A stretch of DNA of 64,000 nt. Source: Undaria pinnatifida. Taxonomy: Eukaryota; Sar; Phaeophyceae; Laminariales; Alariaceae. The stretch is from assembly GCA_012845835.1 (NCBI GenBank), contig JABAKD010000010.1, positions 9,481,599 to 9,545,598 on the forward strand. Direction: 5' to 3'. This document shows, one piece after another, positions 1 through 12,000 of this stretch (its first letter is position 1; every line of letters starts with the position of its first letter). Made by a program: the position numbers and the translations under genes. The notes under the pieces were generated by a model that saw nothing but the letters and a program-made list of their open reading frames with translations, had not been told where the DNA came from and made no database searches.

Positions 1-1430
1 GGGGGGTCCGCGCTGTCTGGCGAACTACACCAGCCCTCCCCACGACACCAGCAACGGGTAGGTGTGACTGTATATTGCAGTCGCAACTACACATTACGAC
101 GTCGAAGCTGACGCTGATCCCAGAGTTCTCAAGGAAAAATCGTTGTCACTGAGGTGGAACCGGCCGTCCATGAATGGCACCGTGGACCCCTCCTTACACG
201 ACGGCGTATCTAACCCTCGCCGCTCTAGTCGCGAAGCTTCCATACTTTGATTGCCCCTAGTGTTGCCGTGTCCTATACGAACGCCGGTGCCGATGCAAGC
301 CTTGAGTTCGTCGTCCTCCGTTTCCCATACCCACCGGTTATCATACCGTAGTTTCACGCCATAAGAACGTTCGATATAATATAATCACCATACTGCATCC
401 CTACTGTATGGTATGAGGTAATCGAGGGCAGCATTTCCAAGAGTCTACAGAATATTTGAAGAGAATTGAAGATATCAAGACACTAAAAAACGAATTCACT
501 GTGAGCACTCCACTATTAGTAACATTCATTCCGTAGGAGGGGGGGGAAGTAGTCGCAGTCCTCTCTCGTCTGTCTCCTGTTAAAGACCGTGGAAAATGAT
601 TGATGCGATCGTCTTGGGAATGCGAAACGCACACCCCTACTAACCCCGTCGACATGTGATCCTAATGACGGGGGGGGGGGTACCTCACGGCAGTATCGCT
701 ATAATATAACCCTGCTGTTGGGACACATGTGACGCGAAAATAAAAAACGTGGCGCTTATCAAGCGTCTTAATAGTAAGAGCCTGTTACAGTAGCAGTACG
801 AGTATCACCATGCCGCGCACGTGCCATATACGGCTCTTTGCACTGCAGTGCGCCCGGCCCGCTCTCCAAAGCAAAGCCGGCTGTGCTTCGTGTGGCCGAT
901 CGATGCTGAAACCACTCGTCATTTTCTTCGACATGGATGTATTTTTCATTTTGAAGCCCCCCCAAAAGGGTGTGTCGTTTTGGTACAGAAGAAGCAACCG
1001 CGTGGTGTGAGTGCCGCTCGCAAGACAGACCCTCACGCACTAAAGGCGGGCGTTTTCTGTGCTACTGCTACGACAGCTGCCGTGTCAACCGCGACAAGGG
1101 CTCAATCTTGGCGCATGCTCAGATAATAAATATTGGCGCGCACGGTGACACCGGTTCAATAAGCTGTCCGCTTCCTTCCTCGACGATCTGGGACAAAGAA
1201 TCAACGTTGTGCTCCCCTTACCTCGGCACACACAACGGTTACTGGCGCCGCTCACAAGCACTGCATAATGTCTTCAGGTCTGCCGAGGCAGTGCCTTCAT
1301 GTTGCCTTGCAGCGATGTTTAATACCAGTAGTAAGAGAAGCTTTGGTCTAGAACCAGTATAGACGGAAAAAACAATGAACGGTCTTTTTTCCTGGTTTTA
1401 TTTAGACCGTATTTTTATTTTTTTGATTTT
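1..1430. other. No recognised gene
   Basis: Only short open frames with no protein-like composition or domain are seen. There is an 11-base G run near 670. The segment around 830-1010 has short blocks (a GTGGCCGAT-type stretch followed by a T-rich, TCGACG-containing stretch) that loosely recur near 20,090-20,200 and 33,020-33,090, which suggests an old dispersed repeat. Nothing else can be supported. Confidence 0.5.
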
Positions 1431-1439
1431 ATATTTTTT

Positions 1440-1632
1440 CCATCCCATTTATTATCCTCGCACTACTCTCGCACTCCTTCCCAGCAGTAACTCAGATCTG
1501 GGCTCACATAGCGGGTTCTTCTCTCCCCTCCCCACCACGGTACGCGCCTTCATTTTTTATCGCGAGAATAACTCAGCATTTTCCTCCCTCGTCGACTCGC
1601 GTCGAATTGTGCGTACCCACGCTGCTAGGCGC
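1440..1632 (-). repeat. SINE-like element, subfamily G
   Basis: Read on the minus strand, this segment matches 53,804-54,004 over nearly its full length and 8,235-8,345 over its 5' half. Shared landmarks are TTCGACGC..GTCGACGAGGGA, a CGCGA(C/T)AAAAAATGAAGGC block, a GGGGAGAGAAG block and a TGTGA(G/C)CCC..ATCTGAG block. The minus-strand 3' side is A-rich (the T-rich stretch at about 1,380-1,440). An A-rich 3' tail and dispersed copies are the usual marks of a SINE; no clear Pol III promoter boxes were found. Confidence 0.6.
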
Positions 1633-1650
1633 TCTCAGCACTCGATCCTT

Positions 1651-3227
1651 GTAATGCGTTTTTGCAAATAAAGTGAAATCGTATGATGTGTAAAATAAAT
1701 TGTAAAAGAAAAAAGAGAATGTTGTATGTTTCCATTCGTCCCGTCCTACGATCGACGTTTGGATCATTTACTGCTACCTGGTACTACTAATACTACCGTT
1801 GTTTTCTCCGAGATTTGGGCTTTGTCGAAGTCGAGCGAGATCGTAAAATAAGCCATGAAGTTATATGTCGGTATGATACCTGGTACTACAGAGCAGTGCC
1901 ACCCGTTCCAGGTACATAGTATAATACTAAAGAGAGGCAGCAGTTCTAATATAGATGTTCAAAAGCTGGTGGTGGTACCCGGCACGTTATCGGTCGCACG
2001 AAGTCGTCGTACAGAAAAAACATCAAACAAAAAAGCGAAACTGCCAAAAATGCCACAAAACAAAATGCGAATCCAATGTGAACTCCAAGAATGCGGAGGA
2101 ATCATGCAGCGTCTCGGGTGGAAAGCAGCAGTAGAGCAGTGGGGCAAGACGCCGTTCTGAACAGTGGCGTACTCTGTGCTTCATCTGCAACACTAGACTA
2201 ATTTAAGAGGCCCTGGGCATAACACACGATTCGGCGCTCCGCCCTGGTACAACCACTCACTGCTAGTTGTGCTTGGTGCGAACTGCGGCGCTTGAACAGT
2301 ACGACCGTGCCAGTCTAGAGGAAATCAGCTCTTTTTTTCATTTATTTTGGCCATCACCCATCGTTCATCGCTGGTTTTAAGCGCGGGCTCCCAGCATCGC
2401 CGGTAATTGCAGCATGTTGCAAGGCGCTGCTCAACAGGGCAACAACAACAACAACAACAGCAGCAGCAGTGGTGGCAGACGACCAAGATCAAGAGTTGTC
2501 GCAACAATCCTCGGAAAGCTTTGCCTGGCAGTTGCCGCGACAGCAGCAACATTTATGGCGCTTTACTGGAGCCGAGGGGGCTTCCACATGGTACCTCCGG
2601 TATGTCAACTGCTGTATGTACGATAAAAATACAGATGGTACAGCAGTAGTACTATTATTGTTCTCATACTTCGTATGCAACCATTTCGGGACAAGCTGCA
2701 ATTTAGGGAAAAACTACTTGGGATTAGTGTTCAATATGCGGTAAAAGGTTTGTGGGTGTGCAGACACCAACAGAACTACACAGAAATCATTCCGTCCTCG
2801 TTTTTCCTTGCGAAGCAGCCCTCCTTGTTGCTACGTATCAGACTCACTGCTCAGACAGTTCCTGCTGTGTCTTGGCTTTGATGCACCCCTCTGCGCTGCT
2901 TTCCAACCTGGTGATGCTTGCCGATTCCCTGATACTGGTGTTCGCGTACCAGCTACTACGAATACGACGGGTGTGTTGCTGCTGTATATGAGACGTTTTC
3001 GACCGCGTTTGAAGTTGCCTCTCGTCGAAGGAACGAGAGAGCACGAACGCACGAACCGACAACCGAAAGGCGTGCGTGTGTAATCGAATCAAAAGCAGAG
3101 CCAGACCTTCACCGTGCTCCTGAACGGGATTACCTATCACCATCATTGACTACCCGCGAACGTCGAACCGTGCCGTTTTGGGTTCATGCCGTGTGCCCCT
3201 CTCTGTTTTGCTCTGTTTTGCTAGCCG
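1651..3227. other. No recognised gene
   Basis: Two TACCTGGTA palindromes lie at 1,775 and 1,877. A short (AAC)n(AGC)n run lies at 2,440-2,470. Open frames here are short and show no domain. Confidence 0.4.
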
Positions 3228-3385
3228 CGGCTAGGGGGGGGGTGTACTCAGTTCGTGCATGGCCGTAGTCGCATGACCATGGACCCTCGCATCCCTACTA
3301 TGCCGGGACAGAGCACGTCGGGTTTCCACCAACCAGGCAGACATTGCTTGCCCCCAACCCGAAGCGCCGTGAGATGTTCGGCGAG
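3228..3385 (+). repeat. Dispersed repeat family E, copy 1
   Basis: It begins in a G run and a GGTGTACTCA motif and runs through GGGACAGAGCACGTCGGG to a GAAGCGCCG motif. The same order of blocks with moderate divergence is found at 23,858-24,000, inside intron 2 of the sulfotransferase gene. No coding potential or terminal repeats were recognised. Confidence 0.6.
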
Positions 3386-5469
3386 TCGCATGAAGGGTGA
3401 ACTGCATCCTTCCAAAACCCGCTCGAAAGACGGACTTTGGCACCTTGTAATACCTACTTTCTTTCTTTTGGGGGGGCGGCCGGTGCGCAAACGTACCCCC
3501 AACCTCCCCAATTTCACAAGTTCGGCTTTGTATTACGAGTATGATGGGTTAGGGCTAGGTTACGGGTGCCTAGCCTGCAGCCGGCGCGAAACGAAGTCGA
3601 ATTGATATATAACACTGATGTGTTCGTTGTGTGCTCGTGAGTAGCTCCTTCTAACGCATACACCGGGTTCCCGGTAAGTGCCCACGGTGCTATGAGTATT
3701 GGGTACACAATACCCTGTACCCTATACCGACGGCCGTACGGGCATGTTTGTGAAGCGTGCATGCATAACAAGCACGCCCCGTGCATCTGCCACGCACCAC
3801 GGCGGGTGGACGGGGGGGGGGGGTATTGATCACATCATGCATGGTGGAAGAGAGGGGAGGGGGCTTGTAATCTTCATAGCTGGTGGCAAAGGTTAGCGGT
3901 TACTGGAGCATACCATAATATCCTTTGAGGCCATTGTTTATGGTACCCCGATCCAGGTCACAGATGTTCCTGGCATTCGTTTCGCCGCCTAAAGATCAGG
4001 ATGCCGACGTAAGATTTCCAAACAGTGTGTATGGTAATAACGAGTCTACTACTGTAGATGCAGAAGCTGCAGCAATGTTCAATATATTCGTTGGCATTTT
4101 TCAGAGGGGTGGTTGTACGATTTCGAATAACCGAAACACAAACAAACGCGCCGCACCGCCACAACACGCTACAGACCATGGTGATCGAGGTGCGCGAGGG
4201 TCAAGCGGCAGCTGCTCGGCAAATGGCCCAGGGGGCTGCCGCATCTTCGCGAATTACTGCTGTTCTGTGCGTGCGTGCGCGCGGGGGCAAATTTGCGGCC
4301 TAACCTCAAGACAACATCTGGAGAAGAAATTCCTTGTCCCGATCTCAGCCTCAGATCGGGACGAAACACCGCTTTTCGGTGGATTTTCCGATATTGGAAA
4401 TTGTCAGAACCCACTTTCGTCTCCACATGCAGTGTACACAGATCTTACTATAGGCGAATCTTGTATTGATCAAGATCTATGGCCTACATCGGGGTACCAT
4501 AAACAGTGGCCTGAGACGCCCCCCGGGGCGCATACACTTTTTTTGTGGAAAAAAGAGAAAAAACACTCTGCTGGGTCGTTTTCAGAAGAAAGGAGGAGGT
4601 AATCTTTTCACAAAAACAAAAAAAAAACACCCTGGGGTGAAAGTCCCCGGATGTTGGTTTCTTTTTTGCTCTGTTCGGGGTCCCCGGATGTTGGTTTCTT
4701 TTTCGCTCTGTTCGGGGCACCCACGCACGGGACCCACAAGTATATTTGCCGCGGACCTCTAAGAACCTACGATGCCGGGCCTAAACAATATCTGAACATT
4801 CAAGAAGCAGAAGAAGATGGGCGATTGAGTAACCTTGCGCCGTTCGCCGTCGTGGGGTGAAACTCCTCCGACGCCCAAAGAAAGGGTCAGGCGTCAGGCA
4901 TTTATGTTGTATAATTTAACAGCGCGTGGTATCATAGAATTTACGTATACACTGGGGTGTCACATGTAAGAAAGCGTTCATTCTAATACAAAACGGACGA
5001 TCACACAGGGTCACATTGGCTTATCATGCCTCATGATGCCTGTGTGGTTGGATGAAATCGCGAGCGGCACAGACATAAGAGCGGTATCCCTGACCTGTTC
5101 TGAGGGGGGCTCGTAAAGCGGGTACCCCAGTCATTGCTGTGTTACTTTTTTTTCATGTTCACGGAGATGTTATACCCCTGGATATCGTCGGTGTCATCAT
5201 AGATATACCCGCCGTCTCGCGATGTCACGCACTGCACTGCTGCTGCTCTGTTGTCGTTGCGTCGGCTGGGCTCGGGTCCCTCCGTAGTCTTTCTTTGTTG
5301 TGTTTTCTGTGTGCTCGGAGAATCACCTAAGCAGAGATACTCTGTATTTAATATCGACGTGATGTGATTTTGGCACCTGTTAAGTCCAGCGTCGCCCGGG
5401 GGGGCAGGTGACACAGCAACAAACTGCATGCAGTAGTTTAGGATTTTCCATGTGAAGCCCGACACCCTA
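3386..5469. other. No recognised gene; small local repeats
   Basis: This holds an unrecognised 225-codon open frame on + (3,925-4,602) with no domain. A 10 bp perfect stem lies at about 4,339-4,365 (GTCCCGATCT and its complement). A 36 bp tandem duplication lies at 4,648-4,720 (the CCCCGGATGTTGGTTTC block occurs twice). No gene can be supported. Confidence 0.4.
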
Positions 5470-6870
5470 TGGGATGACCGCTTTATAGGACATCCCATAG
5501 GATGTTCATTGGATGTTCCATGGGGTGTCGCATGGGATACCCCATCTGGCATTCCATAGGTAGTCCCGTAGGAAATCCCATAGGATCCCATGGGACATCC
5601 TGTCCGAAGTCCCATAGGAAGGCAGTCCCGTGGGATGTCCCATAGGATTCCCCATGGGAATATTTATCTCGTGGTATGTCCGATGCCACGTGTCCCACAG
5701 GATGAACGACACCTCATGGGCCATCTCATAATTCATCCCGGACCATCCCAGTACTCATCCCATGGGACCCCCCACGGGATGAACGGCTCCCCATGGGCAT
5801 GGGATGATATGGGGTATTCCATGGCATGAACAACCTCTCGTGGACGATCCCATGGGACATCGCGTGCGGGTTGTATGAGATCATGACATGAACAACCTCT
5901 CATGGACGATCCCATGGGACATCGTGTGCGGGTTGTATGAGACCCATGGGATGGACGACTCATGAGCATGAGATGCAATGTCCCATGGGATATCTCCAGG
6001 GGTGAACGACCTCCCATGGGCGTCACACACGATGTGATATGGGACATATCCCATTTGATGATGGACATCCCAATGAAGGTACGAATTGAGCTATGGACCA
6101 TCCCATTAGATGTATCATGAGACGTCCATGGGATGCGCGACATCCGGTTGACATATCATGGATAATCCCTTGGATTGTCCTATGGGACAGCCCGTAGGAT
6201 GTTTGGAATCCCCATGGTACATCGTATGGTAAGGATTTGGAGACCACGGGACGTCCCGTGGTACAGCCGATGGGAAAGATCATTGGACAGCCGATAGAAT
6301 GCTCGCCATCCGGTGGGACATCCCATACGATGCTTGACATACCATAGGACATTCTATACATTGTCCTATGAATATACGAAGAAGGACGTGCCATAGGTTA
6401 TCACATGAGATGTTCCAAAAAAATTCCCATGGTACTATATATCCCATGGGATGTCCCATGGCAACTTCCTACCAGGTATGAGATGCCCCACAATAATGTC
6501 TATGGTATCGTAAACGACCCATGGGATGTCGTACATGTCCCAACGGGCGTCTTATGGAGCTTCCTACTATGCACTATCGCGCAATATACAATTGGAATGG
6601 TCCATGGGATGTCCCATAGGATGCCAAGGGATATATTTATATATATCTATAAGATATCAGACAATGGGACACCCACGCTCCAACGGCACGTCCCATGAGA
6701 CGTGAACAACCAATGCGACCAACGTATCCATTGGGATATTTCATAGTATCCTATTTATTGAACAATGCATGGGGGGATCGCTGCTACTGGGGACGTCCCA
6801 TGAGGTCGTTGGATACCTACGGGACGTCCCATTGGGCGCCCCATCGGACGTCCCACAGGAATCCAAGCAA
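5470..6870. repeat. Diverged CCCATGGGA-type palindromic array
   Basis: For about 1.4 kb the sequence is dominated by variants of CATCCCATGGGATG, a perfect palindrome around an NcoI-like CCATGG core, with CCCATAGGA, CCCGTGGGA and similar degenerate forms every 15-40 bases. Within it, 5,815-5,960 holds a clearer duplication (the CATGAACAACCTCTC..GGACGATCCCATGGGACATCG unit appears twice). The open frames that cross it, rich in Met, Gly, Pro and Ser, are by-products of the repeat. Confidence 0.85.
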
Positions 6871-7059
6871 TTATCTGTAGAGATTCCTGACATACATATA
6901 AATATATACGAAGACGCAGGAGTAATTCATAACCAGTCGTACTGGATAATGGTGTCATCATATTGTAACATGGTGCCCGGTGCCATGTGAAAAATAAACG
7001 TGTCGACGCATCATACCGCTAGGTAGGGTAGAATTGTGTGACATTATAATAAAAATAAA

Positions 7060-7228
7060 AACGAAATACAGTCCAGATGTGAGATAGAAGATTTCGTCGA
7101 AACTCATCTTTGCAAGATGTGTGTAATACTCCGATCGCGCGTATTACTGGGTGTGTGTCCTCATTAAGGATACAGGTCGGCGACTCCCCTTGGAACTACA
7201 GTGTAGCTTGTATCAGGGTCAACAGAGT
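7060..7228 (-). repeat. Dispersed repeat family A, copy 1
   Basis: This matches 8,655-8,822 (same orientation) and 38,026-38,172 and 54,262-54,412 (opposite orientation). The strongest conservation is a block of about 68 bp around ATGAGTTTCGACGAAATCTTC on the minus strand, followed by a T-rich stretch. A second conserved block near the other end contains GGCGACTCCCCTTGGAACTA. Its function is unknown. Confidence 0.8.
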
Positions 7229-7236
7229 GATGTTAA

Positions 7237-7690
7237 TCAACCTGTGTGCGGAACCTGTAAAACCCATTTTCAAGGGGGACAAAATCTGACGGCTGTGGAA
7301 GGAAGGCATCAGTTTATTATAAATATCCTGTAAGTCGTGCAATCGGTGAGGTGGGGGCGGAGTTTTTGGGGGGTGGCGGGGAGCGGGGGGGGGGGGGGGG
7401 TCAATCTGTGCGCGAAAACTATAAAACCCTTTTTTGAGGGAGGCAAAATCTGACGACTGTGGAAGGAATGCACCAGTTTATCATGTATATCCTGTAAATC
7501 GTGTAATCGCGGTGAGGGGAGGGCGGAATTGTGAAGGGGAGGGGGGGGGGGGGGGGGAATCAATCTGTGCGCGGAAACTACGAAGCCCGTTTCTGAGAGG
7601 GACACAAGCTGGCGGCTGTGGAAGGAATGCATCAGTTCATCAAGTATATCCTGTAAGTCGAATAACCGGTGAGGGGAGAGCGGAGTTTTG
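7237..7690 (+). repeat. Three tandem units of about 160 bp with G-run spacers
   Basis: Units start at 7,237, 7,401 and 7,560. Each has TCAA(C/T)CTGTG(T/C)GCG, an AAACC block, GGGACAAAATCTGACGGCTGTGG-like blocks and ATATCCTGTAA, and ends in long G runs. A fourth, shorter unit lies at 8,917-8,990. Both the three-unit array and the fourth unit sit directly downstream of a family A copy, so the two repeats may be parts of one composite element. Confidence 0.85.
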
Positions 7691-8234
7691 AAGGCGGGGG
7701 GGGGGAAGTTGAAAAGGAGGGGGGTGGGGGGTGAGAAGGGAGGGCGAGGGGGGGGACATTATATACTTTTGGTGTTGAGCTGTGGCTGTTGTTGCGCCGC
7801 CCTGGCACTTATAGGGAAACAGTTAAATATCTTCCAGTGCAGCAGTATAATATACCTGATCATGTGTATTATTTCTTTTACATGTACACAATACATATTA
7901 TACCTGGTAGTCGATACCTTGAACACGTACAGTACATCTCTGGGAATCTTCTGCTGGCGTTGTATCATTAGTAATTTGTATTTGCGGGTTCCCGTGTTGA
8001 TGACGGAACCCCAAAAAAACGTGGACATGGCCTTTTTGCGCCGGTTTTCGACTCCATTATCGTTAACGTTATCGTTATCGACGTTTTGGGTTTTTCGGCA
8101 CGGTAACGATGACGATCGTTATGGTTATCGTTATGGTTATCGAAGGTATTTTGGCCTTATCGTACCGAAACGTTTGTGGTTTCGATATCCAACACTAGTT
8201 TTGGTATTCGGTTTGGATGAACGTTATCGTAACT
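7691..8234. other. G-rich spacer and (GTTATC)n stretch, no gene
   Basis: G-rich tracts run to 7,760. A TACCTGGTA palindrome lies at 7,901. From about 8,050 to 8,230 there is an imperfect GTTATC hexamer repeat on both strands. No gene is visible. Confidence 0.5.
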
Positions 8235-8345
8235 AACAGTGGATCTTCGTAAAACGATACGTGTCTTCATTTTTATCATTTTTATCGCGAGCAGACTTCA
8301 GCTCTTTCTTCCCTCGTCGATTCGCATCGAATCGCGCGCCAGTAG
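8235..8345 (-). repeat. SINE-like subfamily G, 5' fragment
   Basis: On the minus strand this shows the ATTCGATGCGAATCGACGAG block, a GCTGAAGTC block and a CGCGATAAAAATGA block, as in the copies at 1,440 and 53,804. The 3' half is missing. Confidence 0.5.
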
Positions 8346-8654
8346 TCACACAGTGTGTATGTGTGTGGCTGGTGTACAGCAGCAGGAGGTCGAACCACGA
8401 CAATATTAATACGTCCAATGCAACACAGCAGTCTAACGCACATCGTCGGACCTCATGCCAGGCCAGGTATGCGAAGCATACAGCAGCAGCAAAAGCAGCA
8501 GCACTGCTGTAGCTCATACCTGTACATATCGTTGGAACGTGTGTGTCCCCCCTTTTTGACTTGCGACGCCCCCGGGATACCAAATCAACCCCATCCCGAT
8601 GGGGAACCTTGTGTGCTTATTGTATCGAACATACTATATTGTAAAAATAGTAAA

Positions 8655-8822
8655 AATAGAAATACACTCCAGCTGTGAGATCGAAGATTTTGTCCAAACT
8701 CATATTTGCAAGCTGTGTGTGATACTCCGATCGCGCGTATTACGGGGTGTGCGTCCTCATTAAGGATATAGGTCTGCGACTCCCCTTGGAACTACAGTGT
8801 AGCTTTACCAGCGTCAACAGGA
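8655..8822 (-). repeat. Dispersed repeat family A, copy 2
   Basis: It is homologous to 7,060-7,228 over its length. The ATGAGTTT core and the GCGACTCCCCTTGGAACTA block are retained. It is followed, about 95 bp on, by a single unit of the 160 bp repeat at 8,917-8,990. Confidence 0.8.
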
Positions 8823-9029
8823 TGGTGTTAGCCCCTTTGCAACTGGAAACCCGTTTTTGAGACAAAATAATTTGGATTTAGTATAGGGAGAGGTTCGGGG
8901 GCTGTAAAGGGGTTAATCAATCTGTGCGCAGAAACTATAAAACCCGTTTTTGAGGGGGACAAAATCTGACAGCTGTGGCAGGAATGTGTCGCCGCTATTA
9001 TCTCTGTCATATTGTATGATGTATCACCT

Positions 9030-12000
9030 GCATACGGCCCGCCACGTATGCCCCGACCTGCCCCGGCCTCGGGGTGGGCCGGTGTTCACCAAGACCTCCA
9101 ATGGTCTACAGGCTACCACGAAGGCCTCGGCTCGGCTTTGGTAGCGGGGGAACCTGGCGTGGTCTGATTGGTGATTCCTTCACTAAAGACCGCGCGAGGT
9201 GATGACGATGCGTTTTATTTAAGTCCCGACGCCTTGAACTTTTTTCCGCGAAGTGCCAAACGGGTGCACCTCCACAGCAAAGAGCGCTATGGGTGCAGCC
9301 TGAGGAGAATGGAGAGGCTGGCCGCAGCGTGGGTAGGCACACATGCCGACAGGTCCAAGCGGAGTGTAGGGGTTGGATGGGACGGCTGCACCTTACCGAC
9401 ATAATGCAAGGCACGTGCTTTTCTAGGAACCAGACAGCCACGGTAGTGAATTTAAAATCGGAAAAAAAGAGAGAGCAAAGGAGGAGGGGGTGGGTCTCGC
9501 GGCATGTGGTTAGAAAACCAGTACGTGAGACCAGCGTGGTGGTCGCTAGCTACAATGTGCTCACCCTGGCTGTAACGGGAAGGGACGGGTATGGGTGCGA
9601 CCATTGCGTACTAGCAAAGGCCCAACAACTTGGCTGTAACTTTGTTGGGCTGCAAGAGACAAGAAGGCAAGGTGAAACGACGTTTTATGCTGTGGGATAC
9701 CGTGCCTTGTGTTGCGGGCAGCGAGAAGAATCACGAGCCAGACAAGGGTTACATGGGGTGGGCTTTGCCGCCAAGGAATCGATATGCTGTAAGTCTACTT
9801 ACTCCGAGTAATTCATTGACGAGTGTCTTAGGCTCGAGGCAGTTAGTGTTGTGAGGCAGTTAAAATTGTCGTAGCGTACGCACCAACTCAATGCACCAAG
9901 CAATGCACCAAGGATGCCGAGGTGAAACGAATTTTCTGGCAAACGTTGGAGGATTTGGTTCACCAGATCCCACCGAGGGAACGTTTGTTTGTACTTACAG
10001 CCGCCAAGGCACCGACTGGGTGGAGGGTGGGTGGGTGCGGCAGTGATGACGGTAGAGCGCTTGCAGCTTACGGGCGTGATGTGAAAAATGATCATGGTGA
10101 ACGACTGCTGTCGTTCGCTACCAACTGCAAGCTTGCCCTCACCAACACCTTTTTCAGCCCGCGCAAGGGCGGAATATCGCATGCACCTACGGTCGCCCGC
10201 CCAAAATGACCGTAAGCGGATAGACTACATCCTAACACGCCAAGCCCATCGATCTAGGGTACATGTAAAGGTCCACCCACGGCCTACATCGCGAGACAAA
10301 CCGGACTCAGACCGTAACATGGTGTGCGTAACGGTCGACCTCAGTGGTCGTTGTGCACCCAACCGACAAGCGCGAAATACCCTAAAAGACCGACTGTTCG
10401 ACCGGCGGGTTTTTGTGATTGATGGGGAGTGTCGCAAGCGATTAGTGTCGAGAGTCGTATCCGATCTCAACCAACCTACCCAGCCCAACGCTTTATCTGA
10501 CGTAGCTGACGTTTTCACCATGGCCATTATCGATGCAGTGAAAGTAAATATTCTAGCTGAACCACGCCGTCACCGCAAGCGTGGATGGTGCGAATCGACC
10601 GAATCCTCGGCCGCTTTTAAAATAGCATGGACCGCGAGGGAAAATGCGCGAAAACTCATTGACACCCTCCCCCGCGAAAGGACCGCGTGGAAGACATTAA
10701 GGACGACGTGCGCGAACCTGCGGAAGGTGATAGACGCAGGGGTACATAGTTATTCGAATAGGATGTTGCTGAAATGGAGAAAGTACTCGCCGAAAACGAC
10801 CAGCAGGGTTTCTACAAGCACTTGAAAAGCACAGTGGGGATGGCAGGGAAAAAGCGATAAGTGAACGATTCGTTAGGGGTGAGGATGATGAGGATGGTAT
10901 ATTGTTAGCGGACAAGGTTCGCATTCCTAAACGATGGGTGGGTTTTTTCTACGAACTCCTTAATACCAAATCGCTGACATCTCGATGGAGCTATTCCCTG
11001 AACGACCGCTCGCATTATCGCTTGGAGATGACTGTCTATCGACGAGACGACGGGGGTTGGGGTCCAGAGTATGCCAAATTGGAAGGCGGCAGGGCCAAAC
11101 CCTCTGCCGGCCGAATTGCTGTTGCTCGATCACCCCGAATTCACTCGTTGCTTTCACAGCCCACTGCTGTCAATGTTCAGAAAACTGGTGATGCCCCCCA
11201 GCAATGGAAAGATGCGACCGTAACGGTCCTTCACAAAAAGAAGGATCGTTTCGATTGCAACAATCACAGGGGGACATTACGTGTTGCCCATGCAGGCAAG
11301 GTACTGTCGAAAATGGTCGCATCCCGCCTTAGCATCTACTGCGAAAGGGAGAATCCTCCCCGAGGAACAGTGTGGCTTCCGTCCGGGGCGATCAACAGTG
11401 GATATGCTGTTCGTTGTACGCCGACAGCAAGAACTCGGACGAGAGCGAAAATTCTCTTTGTGCATGTGCTTCATCGACCTGCAGAAAGCGTATGACTCTG
11501 TCGACCGAGCGCTACTGTGGGGAGTGGTCGCACGCTTCGGTGTACCAGCCAAGATGCTTGCAATTATGCGACAGTTCCACGACGGCATGCGGGCTAACGT
11601 GCGCACGGACGACGGTGGGCGCTCAGAATGGCTTGACGTCGCGCGGGGGCTTCGGCAGGGTTGTGTGCTATCGACTTTGCTGTTCCACATGATTTTTATC
11701 GCTGCGTTAAACGTTGTCTGCACTCGCTTGAGCGAGGACGAAGGCCTCGTGCAGAACCTAGTCCACATTAATTACGATTGGGCTGCCAGAGTCGAGGAGC
11801 CGTTGGCATTCGTGCGGAGGGCCGTGTGGGGCATGCTGCACGCCGACGATGCAGGCACTGTCTCGAAACCGGAAGAGGGGTTTGCCAAAGATGTTGACAG
11901 TCGTTGTGACTGTCTTCGAAGTAGCAGGCCTCACAGTTTCGGAGAAAAAGACGGGTACCATCCTGCTGCATACACCGGACCTTGCATCCCGGGCTCCACC

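Noticed and set aside
4339-4365. 10 bp perfect stem-loop as a terminator or riboswitch
   Set aside because: No gene beside it and this is a eukaryotic sequence; a single short stem is expected by chance at this scale.
3925-4602. 225-codon open frame on +
   Set aside because: No domain, odd composition, ends in a Lys/Arg-rich A-run translation, and overlaps open frames on the other strand; length alone is not enough.
5142-5615. 157-codon frame on minus rich in Gly, Met, Pro and His
   Set aside because: Mostly a translation of the CCCATGGG array.
7688-8236. 182-codon frame on +
   Set aside because: Crosses G runs and a GTTATC repeat, with no recognisable motif.
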